7,032 nt of DNA from Anaerolineae bacterium. Its GTDB lineage: Bacteria > Chloroflexota > Anaerolineae > Anaerolineales > Villigracilaceae. Where the stretch lies: the NCBI GenBank assembly GCA_003158885.1, contig PMLN01000307.1, positions 7,024 to 14,055 on the forward strand, read 5' to 3'. The notes under the pieces are model-generated. The model worked only from the letters and a program-made list of their open reading frames with translations. It was not told the origin of the DNA and searched no databases. This document shows, one piece after another, positions 1-6,322 of the stretch; the first letter of the stretch is position 1; each line of letters starts with the position of its first letter. A program made the translations under genes and the position numbers.

Positions 1-1773
1 GCGCTGGCTCTCATTCTGGTTGGCCTGCCGATCTTTCTATTTCACTGGTTGTGGGCGCAGCGCGTCTCGGCTCGCGAGGCAGAGGAAAAAACCGCCAGCC
101 TGCGCGCCATATTCCTTTATGCGGTTTTAATCGGCACACTCATTCCCGTTTTCCAGAATCTGCTGGCTTTGATTGATCGAGGCTTGCTTCAGGTCACGCA
201 TATGACCGTTGAACGTGCCATCCTGGGAAGTGGGCAGACTCTGGCAGATAACCTGATCGCCATCCTGATGAACGGCATCGTGGCGCTTTATTTTTGGAAC
301 ATCCTGCGCCGCGAATGGAAGACTCTGCCCGACTCTCTGAAAGGGGCTGGTAAAGAAAACTTCGCCGATGTGCGCCGCCTTTATCGTTACATTTGGGTGC
401 TATATAGCCTGCTCATGACTGTCTTTGGTGCCCAACAAGTTTTGAATTACTTATTCTTTGTGCCTGGCGGCATATTGGGTGAACTTACTTCCGAAACTTT
501 GATCAATGGCATCGCCTTGCTCATCGTCGGGACGCCGGTTTGGGTTTATTCATGGCGCGTGATTCAGAATTCGATCATAGACACGGCGGAACGCGAATCG
601 AACCTGCGCCTGGGCGTGCTCTATTTGCTGGCGCTCGGGGGCGTGATCACCGTGCTGACCACTGCGGCAATGTCCATCAACCTGGTCGTCAGCAAACTGC
701 TCGGGTCAAATCTTTCGACCAGCGATTTCATCCGCCAAATCGGCGGGCCGATTTCAATCGGCGTGCCGCTCGGCGCGGTGTGGGCCTATTATGGCCATTG
801 GCTCAACCGCCATATCGAAAGCGTGGGCGATGCGATCCGTCAAGCCAGCCTGAAGCATGTTTACTATTACATCCTATCCACCCTGGGCTTGGGAGCGGCC
901 TTTACCGGTGTGGCATTGCTTATCAAATTCATCATTGACATACTGATCGGCAATCTGCTGATGAGCGATGCAATGCGCTCGGAACTGGCAGCCGCAATTT
1001 CGTTGATCGTCGCGTGGCTGCCGCTGTGGCTGGCAACCTGGATTCCGCTGGAAAGTCAAGCTCTGGTGAAGAATGATGTGGGCGACCATGCGCGGCGTTC
1101 CGATGTGCGCAAGGCATACTTATATCTGGCATTGTTTGCCGGCGTAATTGGCGGAATGTCGGCGGCAGTGGCATTGGTCTATCAATTATTCAGTGCGCTA
1201 TTTACCGGCCAAATTTACACCACATTCCTTGCCACCATTCTCAACGATTTGCAGTTACTTATGTTGTTCGCGGTTTTACTGCTCTATCATTTGCTGGTTT
1301 TGCGCCGCGACGGTGTCTTTACCGCAGATGCATTAGCCGCCAGGCAGGCTGCATTTCCAATACTTATATTGGATTCAGGAGATGGCTTTGCAGAATCGGT
1401 GAAGGCCGCCTTATTAAAGGTTGCGCCAAATGTACCGGTCACGATTGCATCCGAAAAACCGCAGGGAAATTTCAACGCTATCGTCTTGAGCGGAAGCAAT
1501 ACGCTCGCCGCACCGGGGTGGATCCGCTCGTTTGACGGGATCCGCATTATCGTGCCTAATGAATCGCAGGGCCTGATTTGGGTTGGCGGGGTCGACAAGT
1601 CATGGACCGATGAAGCCGCACAGACTATCCGTCAATTGGCGGAAGGACAGAAGATCCGGCAGCAGCGCGTCAACCCAGCCTGGCAATTGGTCATCTATAT
1701 CACCGCAGCCCTGTTTGGCCTGCAATTTCTTTTCCTGATTGTGGCGCTGATATTCTCTGCGTTTGTTCATTAA
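1..1773 (+). CDS. DUF5671-type multi-pass membrane protein, 5' end cut by window
   Basis: The reading frame is open from base 1, and the bases before the TTG at 49 read ALALILVGLPIFLFHWLW, a hydrophobic segment that fits the family. The start therefore lies outside the window, and the TTG is not the true start. The protein is built of tandem units of about 80 residues. Each begins with a short amphipathic stretch (SLRAIFLY, ADVRRLYRY, SNLRLGVLY, ASLKHVYYY, SDVRKAYLY; codons starting near 97, 364, 598, 844 and 1099). Two membrane helices follow, the second usually ending in a P-x-W...W motif. From about 1345 to 1670 there is a soluble alpha/beta-looking domain (starting FPILILDSGDGF), then one last membrane helix. 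I recognise this as the DUF5671 type common in Chloroflexota. Its function is unknown and no catalytic motif is visible. It ends 39 bp before dnaN on the same strand and may be partly cotranscribed with it. The membrane assignment is secure; the family name is recalled, not searched. Confidence 0.85.
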   Translation, partial: ALALILVGLPIFLFHWLWAQRVSAREAEEKTASLRAIFLYAVLIGTLIPVFQNLLALIDRGLLQVTHMTVERAILGSGQTLADNLIAILMNGIVALYFWNILRREWKTLPDSLKGAGKENFADVRRLYRYIWVLYSLLMTVFGAQQVLNYLFFVPGGILGELTSETLINGIALLIVGTPVWVYSWRVIQNSIIDTAERESNLRLGVLYLLALGGVITVLTTAAMSINLVVSKLLGSNLSTSDFIRQIGGPISIGVPLGAVWAYYGHWLNRHIESVGDAIRQASLKHVYYYILSTLGLGAAFTGVALLIKFIIDILIGNLLMSDAMRSELAAAISLIVAWLPLWLATWIPLESQALVKNDVGDHARRSDVRKAYLYLALFAGVIGGMSAAVALVYQLFSALFTGQIYTTFLATILNDLQLLMLFAVLLLYHLLVLRRDGVFTADALAARQAAFPILILDSGDGFAESVKAALLKVAPNVPVTIASEKPQGNFNAIVLSGSNTLAAPGWIRSFDGIRIIVPNESQGLIWVGGVDKSWTDEAAQTIRQLAEGQKIRQQRVNPAWQLVIYITAALFGLQFLFLIVALIFSAFVH

Positions 1774-1792
1774 TGATATACTCACATATCAT
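1773..1792. repeat. Perfect 7-bp inverted repeat over the dnaN promoter
   Basis: ATGATAT (1773-1779) and ATATCAT (1786-1792) are exact inverse complements with a 6-bp spacer. The left arm covers most of the candidate extended -10. The arms are all but one A or T pairs, so a stable RNA hairpin is unlikely, and a protein-binding operator is the better reading. No regulator can be named. Confidence 0.4.
1774..1782 (+). promoter_or_regulatory. Candidate extended -10 promoter of dnaN
   Basis: TGATATACT matches the extended -10 form (TG, one base, then TATACT against TATAAT). No good -35 hexamer lies 16-18 bp upstream, which is tolerated by extended -10 promoters. Transcription would start near 1789, giving a leader of about 24 nt that contains the GAGGG ribosome binding site at 1801-1805. 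The site overlaps the last codons of the upstream gene and lies in an inverted repeat. Read-through from upstream is the alternative source of dnaN transcript. Confidence 0.4.
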
Positions 1793-1812
1793 CAGATAGC
1801 GAGGGCTGACTT

Positions 1813-2946
1813 ATGAAAGTAACGGTCTTGCAGGAAAATTTGGCTCGTGGTCTGGGGATCGTTTCCCGCGCAGTTTCACCGCGTTCGACCCTGCCAGTGC
1901 TTTCGAATATTTTGATTGCATCGGACGAAGGACGGCTGCGGCTCTCCGCCACAAATTTGGAATTGGGAATCACCTGCTGGATTCCTGCACGTATCGAGCA
2001 GGACGGTTCAACGACTGTGCCAGCGCGCACCTTCTCAGATTTGGTCAATACGCTGCCAGGCGACCAGGTGATGCTTTCGCTTCACTCCCAAACGCAAACG
2101 CTCAACGTGCGCGGCGGCACTTCCACCAACGATATCAAATGTATTGATGCGCAGGAATTTCCTCCGCTTCCCGTCCCTGACCTTGAAGGTGCGGTTCAAC
2201 TCAACGTAGCCAACTTCCGCGAAATGATCCAACAAGTCGCCTTTGCGGCTTCGACGGATGAAGCGCGTCCCGTATTGATGGGCGTGCTTGTTCAGGTGGA
2301 AAAAGATAAATTGACCATGGCCGCCGCGGATGGATTCCGTTTGTCGGTGAGCAAGGCTTCATTAAGCGCACCCGCCTCTGCACCGGTTTCCGTAATCGTC
2401 CCGGCGCGCGCCTTGACCGAACTGGCGCGCATCGCCAGCGATGGCGAAGAGTCAATTTCCATGGTGATCCCTAAAGGACGCGGCCAGGTGGTGTTCCGGG
2501 TGAAGGATATCGAGCTTGTTTCTCAATTGATCGATGGCACATTTCCCGATTATCAGCAGATCATTCCCCGCAAACATACTTCACGCACGCTCGTCTCGAC
2601 GGCGGCGTTGCTGAAGGCTTGCAAACAAGCCGAAATTTTTGCACGTGAAGGTTCGAATGTGGCGCGTTTGAACATCAAAACCGCGAACGGCGACCTGAAA
2701 CCGAGCGAAGTTGAAATGACCGCCACTTCAGAAGAAACGGGCAAGAACGAGACGATTGTGGAAGCAACCGTGGATGGGAGCGGTGTGTTGATCGCATTCA
2801 ACGTCAAGTTTTTGCGCGAGGCGCTGGAAGTGATCAAGACCCCAAACGTCGTGCTTGAAACATCGGCGGCAAACGCACCGGGCGTCATACGTCCTGTCGG
2901 CGACGAACAGTTCCTGCACGTGATCATGCCAATGCATCTCGGGTGA
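1813..2946 (+). CDS. dnaN: DNA polymerase III subunit beta (sliding clamp)
   Basis: Encodes the ring-shaped dimeric clamp that encircles DNA and tethers the replicative polymerase and clamp-binding repair proteins. At 377 residues it has the usual family length. Three tandem clamp folds are expected at roughly 1-125, 127-246 and 250-377. Recognisable signatures are the N-terminal MKVTVLQENL, STLPVLSNILI (25-35), TDEARPVLMGVL (148-159), DGFRLS (173-178), LIDGTFPDYQQIIP (239-252) and the C-terminal HVIMPMHL (369-376). The last two belong to the partner-peptide pocket region of the family. The ATG at 1813 follows GAGGG with a 7-nt gap, so the start is well supported. Neither dnaA nor recF, its frequent neighbours, is present; a convergent kinase follows after a shared terminator. 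The gene looks intact and is presumably essential. Confidence 0.97.
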   Translation: MKVTVLQENLARGLGIVSRAVSPRSTLPVLSNILIASDEGRLRLSATNLELGITCWIPARIEQDGSTTVPARTFSDLVNTLPGDQVMLSLHSQTQTLNVRGGTSTNDIKCIDAQEFPPLPVPDLEGAVQLNVANFREMIQQVAFAASTDEARPVLMGVLVQVEKDKLTMAAADGFRLSVSKASLSAPASAPVSVIVPARALTELARIASDGEESISMVIPKGRGQVVFRVKDIELVSQLIDGTFPDYQQIIPRKHTSRTLVSTAALLKACKQAEIFAREGSNVARLNIKTANGDLKPSEVEMTATSEETGKNETIVEATVDGSGVLIAFNVKFLREALEVIKTPNVVLETSAANAPGVIRPVGDEQFLHVIMPMHLG

Positions 2947-2966
2947 AAGTGATACGCCTGAAGTTA

Positions 2967-2999
2967 AAAAAGAAGCGGATGTGTTATCCGCTTCTTTTT
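2967..2999. terminator. Bidirectional intrinsic terminator between dnaN and the kinase gene
   Basis: AAAAAGAAGCGGAT (2967-2980) pairs perfectly with ATCCGCTTCTTTTT (2986-2999) around a 5-nt loop, giving a 14-bp stem with a GC-rich upper part. The T run on the right serves rightward transcripts from dnaN, whose stop is 20 bp away. The A run on the left becomes a U run for leftward transcripts. The kinase stop codon (2998-3000) lies at the base of the stem. Confidence 0.9.
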
Positions 3000-4242
3000 A
3001 TGTCCTTGGCAATAATACTTTAAAGATTGCGCCGCGGCCTTCACCGTTCGATTCAGCCCAAATCTTGCCGCCCTGCGCTTCTATTAAACCCTTGGCGATT
3101 GCCAGACCGATCCCCAGCCCGCCGTGATGACGCGTATTTGGAGACTCGGCCTGATAGAACCCATCGAAGATTCGCTTCAACTTATCGGGGGCGATTCCGA
3201 CTCCATGATCCTGCACCCATGCCATGATGCGATCGTCTTGCTGGGTGGCGCCCAGGATGATCTCGCTCCCCTGCGGCGAAAAGCGGATCGCGTTATTCAG
3301 CAAATTGACAAAGACTGAAACCGTTTTTTCGGGGTCCACTTGAACGTTCATTGGCACTTCGCCGCAAGCCAGCCTCAATTTTTGTTCATGAGCTAATACG
3401 ATTTGACTCACTTCCTCGCGAGCCGTCTTCAAAATGGTTTGAATGGGAACAATCCTCGGCTTGAACGTCATTTTCCCCTGCGTTTCGAGCATCGTCAGGT
3501 TGGTCATATCCTCCACGAGAGATCGCATTTGCAATGCGGCGTCCAATACATGTTGCGCATGTTCCGATAGTTCCCCGCGCGCATCTTCACGCAGGAACGA
3601 AGCATAACCGATGATAATGCCGAGGGGCGTCCGCAGTTCGTGCGAAGCCAGCGATAAAAAATTGCCTTTGAGCTGGTCCGATTCCCTGACCTTCTCCAAT
3701 GCCTGTCTGGTGCTTGCCAGGAGGCGGGCATTTTCAATCGCGATCGCCGCATGAGACGCGATCACGGACAGGATGGTTTCATCGCGCTCATCAAAAATCC
3801 CCTCGCGTTTATTGACCGCCTCCAGCACACCCATCACGCGATCTCTAATCAGCATGGGGACGCCGACCAGCGTTTTAACGTGAAAATGAAGGTGTTCAGA
3901 AACCCCCGTATAATGGCGAGAGTCCTGCTCTGCATTGTTCAGGATAATGGAGCGGTTGGTCCGAAATATCGTTCCTGCCAGGCTGCCTTCAATCGGCACC
4001 GGAACTTGAGCAAGTTTCTTTGGATCGGAACACGTTGCAGCCGCAAAATACAAACGCGGTTGTTTTTCATCATACAACAAGATGGAAGTGGACTGACAAG
4101 CCAGCAATTCGACCCCGGTACTCGTGACCAGTTGAAGCAGGGTTTCCAGGTCAAGCGTGGAGTTGAGCGTTACACTTAATTCAACGAGGCGCTTAAGTTG
4201 CTGAATCCTTTGCTCGAGTTCGAGTATCTTCCCGTCAGCCAT
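2998..4242 (-). CDS. Orphan cytosolic GAF-domain sensor histidine kinase
   Basis: A 414-residue protein with no membrane segment. Domains in order are a short coiled coil (about 4-25), a GAF sensor domain (about 26-172), a second helical linker (about 173-193), the HisKA dimerisation/phosphoacceptor domain, and a C-terminal HATPase domain. The H-box is SHELRTP with the predicted phosphorylated His201. The ATP-binding lid and boxes are intact: N-box NLLNNA (313-318), G1 DHGVGI (345-350), F-box IFDGFY (358-363), and G2 GGLGIGLAIAKG (374-385). It should therefore autophosphorylate in response to a ligand or redox signal sensed by the GAF domain. The signal cannot be read from sequence. No response regulator lies in the window, so it is an orphan here. 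No Shine-Dalgarno sequence precedes the ATG at 4242 (AGTCATTACACTAGACAT upstream), which fits a leaderless transcript. It converges on dnaN and shares its terminator. Confidence 0.93.
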   Translation of the reverse strand: MADGKILELEQRIQQLKRLVELSVTLNSTLDLETLLQLVTSTGVELLACQSTSILLYDEKQPRLYFAAATCSDPKKLAQVPVPIEGSLAGTIFRTNRSIILNNAEQDSRHYTGVSEHLHFHVKTLVGVPMLIRDRVMGVLEAVNKREGIFDERDETILSVIASHAAIAIENARLLASTRQALEKVRESDQLKGNFLSLASHELRTPLGIIIGYASFLREDARGELSEHAQHVLDAALQMRSLVEDMTNLTMLETQGKMTFKPRIVPIQTILKTAREEVSQIVLAHEQKLRLACGEVPMNVQVDPEKTVSVFVNLLNNAIRFSPQGSEIILGATQQDDRIMAWVQDHGVGIAPDKLKRIFDGFYQAESPNTRHHGGLGIGLAIAKGLIEAQGGKIWAESNGEGRGAIFKVLLPRT

Positions 4243-4248
4243 ATGTCT

Positions 4249-4277
4249 AGTGTAATGACTTTGTGTCTGATTAGCAA
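4249..4277 (-). promoter_or_regulatory. Candidate promoter of the kinase gene, implying a leaderless mRNA
   Basis: Reading leftward, TTGCTA (4277-4272) and TACACT (4254-4249) are separated by exactly 17 bp. Each matches its sigma-70 consensus hexamer at four of six positions. The predicted start point, 7 nt past the -10, falls on the A of the ATG at 4242. This agrees with the missing ribosome binding site. The hexamers are weak, so this is tentative. Confidence 0.35.
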
Positions 4278-4290
4278 CCCCAAGAGAAAT

Positions 4291-4304
4291 AGAACGTTTG
4301 TTCT
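4291..4304. promoter_or_regulatory. SOS-box-like palindrome AGAACGTTTGTTCT
   Basis: AGAAC and GTTCT are perfect 5-bp arms around GTTT, giving the core GAAC-N4-GTTC known for LexA/DinR of Gram-positive bacteria. The flanking bases (A/T in place of C/G) and one inner position deviate from the Bacillus consensus. It lies 49-62 bp upstream of the kinase start and is the only gene-proximal palindrome there. Whether this organism's LexA uses this motif is unknown. Confidence 0.3.
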
Positions 4305-4386
4305 GTTTTTACTATTCAACGCAGTCGTCCAGGAATTATTTTGAGGGTCCAGCCTGCACGGGAATACCGGTCAGGGGCATCATTTC

Positions 4387-4433
4387 AAAAAAACAACCCG
4401 CTCTCGATACAGGATTTCGAGGCGGGTTGTTTT
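4387..4433 (-). terminator. Strong intrinsic terminator of the gntR-slipin-sdpI operon
   Basis: Arms 4390-4401 and 4422-4433 (AAAACAACCCGC and its exact complement) form a 12-bp stem. It is extended by a further 5 bp (4403-4407 with 4417-4421) after a single bulged base, with a 9-nt loop. In the leftward direction the stem runs into a seven-base T tract (A run at 4387-4393 on the plus strand). It lies 36 bp past the sdpI stop codon, as expected for the end of that operon. Confidence 0.88.
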
Positions 4434-4469
4434 CGATCAAATAACGGTATGCTGCTTCTGGCGGTTTGA

Positions 4470-5120
4470 TCAGGCTTTCGTATCCTTTTGATATAAAACA
4501 TAAGAATAGATCACAAGGAAGACCGCTGAGGCCGATAACGGGATTAGGATCAGAAGAAAAGCCATCTCGCCGCCGAAAAAGGCACCGATCAGCGCCAATA
4601 TACCGGATGCGATGAACAGAATGGAGCCAACCCGATGGGTCTCATCCCAGACCTTATCGTTGGACAAGGTCCAGGGTGTGCGAATGCCGATAAAGAAATT
4701 TCGCTTGGCCCTGCGGAGCATGAAACCGATCAGAATGAACAACAGGCCCAATGCCGGCAGGAGCGAGGCGCTCATCTTAAACTGGGTAAAACCAAGATTC
4801 CATGCCAGGCTCAGGGCATAGACATAGACCATGAAAAGCATCATGAAGGCGATGAACAAATTGAAAACCTCACGGAACTTGGCGATATTCGCCTTCAACG
4901 GGTCAATGGCCGGCACCAGCAGGAAGAGCAGGAACATGCCCAGCGAGATGAGCGGCATCAGGAAGACGCCCCAGACCTTGGGCATGCTGCCGTTGACCTG
5001 GTCATTGACATCCCAATGGGAAGCCATGGGGTCCGGCAGGCGATTCCAGAGCAGGACGCCGGCCAGCGCGGAGGCGAGCAGTAAAACCAGGACGATCACA
5101 AGGGTCAAACGGGTGGACAT
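4470..5120 (-). CDS. SdpI-family six-helix membrane protein (DUF1648 plus SdpI domain)
   Basis: A 216-residue integral membrane protein with about six predicted helices (roughly 5-25, 50-70, 85-107, 118-136, 163-182, 186-208). After helix 1 comes the DUF1648 signature LPDPMASHWDVNDQVNGSMP (28-47). The SdpI motif NFFIGIRTPWTLSN (141-154), followed by VWDETHRVGS (157-166), lies between helices 4 and 5. In Bacillus subtilis, SdpI is the immunity protein against the SDP cannibalism toxin and also sequesters a repressor. Most homologues elsewhere have no assigned toxin, so the family call is firm but immunity is only a possibility. The ATG at 5120 follows AAAGGAG with a 6-nt gap. This is the last gene of the operon; its Shine-Dalgarno (5127-5132) directly abuts the parS palindrome. 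No toxin gene of the SdpC type is visible. Confidence 0.9.
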   Translation of the reverse strand: MSTRLTLVIVLVLLLASALAGVLLWNRLPDPMASHWDVNDQVNGSMPKVWGVFLMPLISLGMFLLFLLVPAIDPLKANIAKFREVFNLFIAFMMLFMVYVYALSLAWNLGFTQFKMSASLLPALGLLFILIGFMLRRAKRNFFIGIRTPWTLSNDKVWDETHRVGSILFIASGILALIGAFFGGEMAFLLILIPLSASAVFLVIYSYVLYQKDTKA

Positions 5121-5132
5121 TCAATTCTCCTT

Positions 5133-5150
5133 TTGTTTCACGTGAAACAA
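5133..5150. other. parS: parS centromere site (ParB/Spo0J binding)
   Basis: TTGTTTCACGTGAAACAA is a perfect 18-bp palindrome. Its central 16 bases (5134-5149) match the bacterial chromosomal parS consensus TGTTNCACGTGAAACA at every position. Such sites load the CTP-dependent ParB clamp, which spreads on neighbouring DNA, recruits SMC condensin and is moved by ParA. They cluster near the replication origin. The proximity of dnaN (about 2.2 kb) fits this. The site occupies most of the 32-bp gap between the 65-residue protein gene and sdpI, where it breaks no reading frame. An RNA hairpin or operator for sdpI is the alternative, but a full-length consensus match by chance in 7 kb is very unlikely. 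Confidence 0.9.
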
Positions 5151-5152
5151 CT

Positions 5153-5350
5153 TTACTTTTTTCCATCGGGCGGCTTGATCAGCAGGCCGGCCGCGATCAA
5201 AAATCCTATCGTGAGCGCCGTTCCCGCTCCTGCCAGAAAGGCTCCCACGATGATTGCCCCGATGGTTTTGGCAATGACCACCGCCGCGCTTGTAACGACG
5301 GCAATCGTGGTGGCCGTGGTCATCACTTTTCTACGGGTCCAATTTTCCAT
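5153..5350 (-). CDS. Small hydrophobic membrane protein, 65 residues, unrecognised
   Basis: The product starts MENWTRRKVMTTATT, with a positively charged N-terminus. A long hydrophobic stretch (about 12-58) rich in Ala, Gly, Ile and Val follows, probably two helices or a hairpin breaking near the AGAGT turn (40-44), then a short polar tail KPPDGKK. The glycines at 31, 36, 41, 43, 49 and 55 suggest tight helix packing. The ATG at 5350 is preceded by AGGA with a 5-nt gap after the core, and the slipin stop codon is 14 bp upstream, so translation within the operon is credible. I recognise no family. Its place between a slipin and an SdpI homologue suggests a membrane partner of one of them. A small membrane-active peptide is a less supported alternative. 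Confidence 0.75.
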   Translation of the reverse strand: MENWTRRKVMTTATTIAVVTSAAVVIAKTIGAIIVGAFLAGAGTALTIGFLIAAGLLIKPPDGKK

Positions 5351-5364
5351 AATCTTCCTGGTTG

Positions 5365-6306
5365 CTATTCCTTCGGCTTGTTGTTCTGCGCCAGTGCAAC
5401 CACGCCGCTCAGGCCGCCCAGGTTCATCGTATCCACGGCGGATGAAGGCACGATGACCAGTGCGCCTTTTTCCTTCAAGCCCTCGAAAAGCATGTTCATC
5501 GCGCGCAAATGCAAAGCGGTCGGGTTATCCACGTAAGCTTTGGATGCCTCGGCAAACGAGGCCGCGATCTGTTGCTCGGATTCGCCCAGAATGACGCGCG
5601 CCTGTCGTTCGCGTTCGGCCTGCGCCTGCCGTGACATGGCATCCTCCAAATCCTGTGGGATGACAATGTCACGGATCTCGACCGAATTGACGGTCACACC
5701 CCAGGGCGTGGTGCGCTCATCAATGATGCGCTGGAGTTCTTCGTCAATAGCTGAACGTCCAACAAGGATGTCAGCCAGCATCATGCGTCCGATGATGTCG
5801 CGCAGAGCGGTCTGTGCAGCCCAGGCGATTGCAGCGCGATAATCTTCCACTTCCAGCGCAGCTTTTTCCGCGTCCCATACCACCCAAAATAAAACCGCGT
5901 CCACATTCACCGGCACTGTGTCTTTGGTCAGCGTTTTCTCGGCGGAGAACGGCGTGACCATGACGCGGCTGTCAATCCAGGTTGGGAGGGTGTCCAGAAT
6001 TGGAATGATCCAGAAGAGGCCGGGGCCGCGTAGCGCATGGAACTTTCCTAATCGCAGTACCACCGCCTTTTCCCATTGCGAAGCCACTTTCAAGGCAAAC
6101 AAAATATAAGTGGCAATCACAGTCATTGCCAGCACAACAGTGGTAATGGTGGGATCCGGCGCTTGGATCGCTTGCAGCATCAAGTCGACTTTGATCGCGC
6201 CGATCAGGATGATGGCGAACAAGAATCCTGCGATACCGGGGATGTGCTGATCCGTTCTGGTGTTTTTATTCTTTTGAATGATATTCTTTAGAAATTTCGT
6301 TTCCAT
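5365..6306 (-). CDS. Slipin-type SPFH (stomatin/band 7) membrane protein
   Basis: A 313-residue protein with two predicted N-terminal membrane helices (about 23-46 and 54-74) and an SPFH/band 7 domain (about 75-225). A charged helical, oligomer-forming tail (about 220-275) and a hydrophobic C-terminal segment (282-307) follow. Slipin hallmarks are QWEKAVVLRLGKFHALRGPG (77-96), IPILDTLPTWID (101-112), RDIIGRMMLADIL (169-181), WGVTVNSVEIRDIVIP (202-217), ERERQARVILGESE (231-244) and NPTALHLRAM (261-270). SPFH proteins form ring-like scaffolds in membrane microdomains and are often involved in envelope stress. The usual NfeD-type partner is absent. The ATG at 6306 is preferred over an in-frame GTG at 6330. 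AAGGAG lies 6 nt before the ATG, whereas the GTG would overlap the gntR end without a good ribosome site. It is the second gene of the operon. Confidence 0.92.
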   Translation of the reverse strand: METKFLKNIIQKNKNTRTDQHIPGIAGFLFAIILIGAIKVDLMLQAIQAPDPTITTVVLAMTVIATYILFALKVASQWEKAVVLRLGKFHALRGPGLFWIIPILDTLPTWIDSRVMVTPFSAEKTLTKDTVPVNVDAVLFWVVWDAEKAALEVEDYRAAIAWAAQTALRDIIGRMMLADILVGRSAIDEELQRIIDERTTPWGVTVNSVEIRDIVIPQDLEDAMSRQAQAERERQARVILGESEQQIAASFAEASKAYVDNPTALHLRAMNMLFEGLKEKGALVIVPSSAVDTMNLGGLSGVVALAQNNKPKE

Positions 6307-6312
6307 TGCATT

Positions 6313-6318
6313 CTCCTT
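6313..6318 (-). promoter_or_regulatory. Ribosome binding site fixing the slipin start at 6306
   Basis: Leftward the sequence is CAAAAGGAGAATGCA followed by ATG, which puts AAGGAG 6 nt before the start. The same 12 bases CAAAAGGAGAAT precede sdpI at the same distance. This site supports the 313-residue slipin and leaves a 16-bp gap after the gntR stop codon. Confidence 0.8.
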
Positions 6319-6322
6319 TTGA

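Noticed and set aside
49..51. TTG as start of the first gene
   Set aside because: The frame is open to base 1 and the upstream residues continue the family's hydrophobic P-x-x-x-x-HW motif, so the gene is cut by the window edge.
2642..2647. CACGTG core within dnaN, possible second parS
   Set aside because: Only the core and two right-hand bases match; five of the ten flanking consensus positions differ, and it lies in conserved coding sequence.
2917..2922. CACGTG near the dnaN end, possible parS
   Set aside because: The flanks do not match parS, and the bases encode the conserved C-terminal clamp motif.
2553..2927. 124-codon open frame on the minus strand opposite dnaN
   Set aside because: Antisense shadow of a conserved clamp gene, with no recognisable protein features.
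3751..4179. 142-codon open frame opposite the kinase GAF region
   Set aside because: Antisense shadow with no domain, and the kinase frame is intact and conserved.
4635..5084. 149-codon open frame opposite sdpI
   Set aside because: Antisense of a confidently assigned membrane protein; the Gln/His/Glu-rich composition is typical of a reversed hydrophobic gene.
5525..5533. TTATCCACG, one mismatch from a DnaA box
   Set aside because: Single isolated copy inside the slipin coding region, encoding the conserved YVDNP motif; there is no cluster or AT-rich unwinding region.
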